34,560 nt of DNA from Sphingobium ummariense RL-3 (lineage in GTDB: Bacteria; Pseudomonadota; Alphaproteobacteria; Sphingomonadales; Sphingomonadaceae). This document shows positions 34,182-34,560 of this stretch, piece after piece. Below the pieces are notes generated by a model, which saw only the letters and a program-made list of their open reading frames with translations, made no database searches and was not told the DNA's origin. Both the position numbers and the translations under genes were made by a program. The stretch covers positions 1 to 34,560 of the forward strand of contig NZ_AUWY01000125.1 of NCBI RefSeq assembly GCF_000447205.1, given 5' to 3'. Within the stretch, counting starts at the first letter, position 1, and the number at the start of each line of letters is the position of its first letter.

Positions 34182-34345
34182 GCTGGCCTCTTCCATCAAC
34201 ATAGTCGCGGCTCCTTAGAGTGACGGCCGCGCAATTGTGCGCTGCAACAAATTCTAGACAATAAGCGGGCGATAAATCCACCCGCTTTTACGACAGTTTC
34301 GGCGCGACCCGTGATATTTTGAAGCGAAAGGCTCTTTTCGGCTCT

Positions 34346-34560
34346 CTAGCCCGCAATTTTCGAAAAGTCAGCCACCGTGTGCACCGCCGCGCGCACCCGC
34401 GCCAGCAGCGCCAGCCGGGCCGCGCGCTTCGCGGGATCGGCGTCATTGACGGTGACGTCCTCGAAGAAGGCATCGATCGGCGCCCGCAGCGTCGCGAGCG
34501 CGGCCATCGCCCCCTCGAAATCCTCCGCCGCCACCGCCTGCGCCGCCTGCGGCTCGGCGG
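34346..34560 (-). CDS. glyS: glycyl-tRNA synthetase beta subunit, C-terminal fragment (runs off window)
   Basis: The reading frame is open to the right edge of the window and ends at 34346. The peptide [38 protein letters not shown] and the ending [24 protein letters not shown] match the C-terminal anticodon-binding (DALR) region of GlyS, where the FFDxVxVN and DFSKI motifs are conserved. GlyS joins GlyQ to charge tRNA-Gly. Only about 71 residues are in the window. The space to ppdK (34182-34345) contains an AAGCGGG/CCCGCTT inverted repeat at 34263-34287 but no clear terminator. Confidence 0.88.
   Translation of the reverse strand, partial: AEPQAAQAVAAEDFEGAMAALATLRAPIDAFFEDVTVNDADPAKRAARLALLARVRAAVHTVADFSKIAG

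Noticed and set aside
31629..34223. 864-codon open frame antisense to ppdK
   Set aside because: It mirrors the codon structure of a highly conserved GC-rich gene; the product is rich in H, R, A and G and matches no family. Long antisense frames are expected at this GC content.
34263..34287. AAGCGGG/CCCGCTT inverted repeat between glyS and ppdK
   Set aside because: The loop is long and neither side has a full T-run, so I do not call it a terminator.
1..34560. CRISPR arrays, prophage, toxin-antitoxin or defence genes
   Set aside because: No regularly spaced repeats, integrase, phage structural genes or known defence modules were seen; apart from the IS, all genes are core metabolism or housekeeping.

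Overview
The window is GC-rich chromosomal DNA of an alphaproteobacterium, most likely a sphingomonad (Sphingomonas/Sphingobium type). The evidence is the gene content and protein style: a PccR/ScfR-type regulator divergent from pccB, a System I cytochrome c maturation operon, a purF-SDR pair, a photolyase-cfa pair, an astA/astB cluster joined to an M20 hydrolase, and ppdK just downstream of glyS. All is ordinary core chromosome except the left edge, where an IS element has landed in pccB.

Layout. 1-1646: IS1380-family element whose left end coincides with the window edge. 1619-2659: the remaining 5' part of pccB, cut by the IS. 2660-2872: shared control region with TTTGCAAA-type operator boxes and a REP-like palindrome, then divergent pccR. 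4294-7827: dnaE on the minus strand. 8062-9873: a membrane diguanylate cyclase, tail-to-tail with lolD-lolC (9874-11791). 11792-12283: non-coding stretch holding a strong small-RNA candidate with its own terminator, then a sigma32-type promoter and a ROSE-like RNA thermometer for hsp20 (12284-12748). 12812-15177: kup followed by a YjaB-like acetyltransferase. 15307-20113: ccmCDEFGHI operon on the minus strand, tightly overlapping, including a 42-codon ccmD. 20315-22593: purF and an SDR gene. 22598-25277: phrB then cfa on the minus strand. 25446-26886: rppH and a DUF481 outer-membrane protein. 26929-30427: M20 hydrolase, astA and astB, overlapping by 4 nt each. 30454-31463: a small membrane protein, tRNA-Arg(ACG) on the opposite strand, and a membrane-anchored helix-hairpin-helix protein. 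31503-34181: ppdK. 34346-34560: 3' end of glyS running off the window.

How the genes work together. pccB and pccR belong to propionyl-CoA assimilation; the IS has very probably inactivated the carboxylase while leaving its regulator intact. The ccm genes export and chaperone haem and ligate it to apocytochrome c, but ccmA and ccmB are not in this cluster. The ast genes start the arginine succinyltransferase pathway; no astE-type desuccinylase is present, and the coupled M20 hydrolase is a candidate for that step. LolCD releases lipoproteins for transfer to the outer membrane. phrB and cfa are typical light/oxidative-stress defence genes.

The most interesting items are the unannotated structured RNA at about 11997-12111, the heat-shock control region of hsp20 with a bulged-G ROSE hairpin over the Shine-Dalgarno, the operator cluster of the pcc control region beside the IS-broken pccB, and the M20 enzyme in the arginine pathway. 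I saw no CRISPR array, prophage, defence island or secondary-metabolite cluster.
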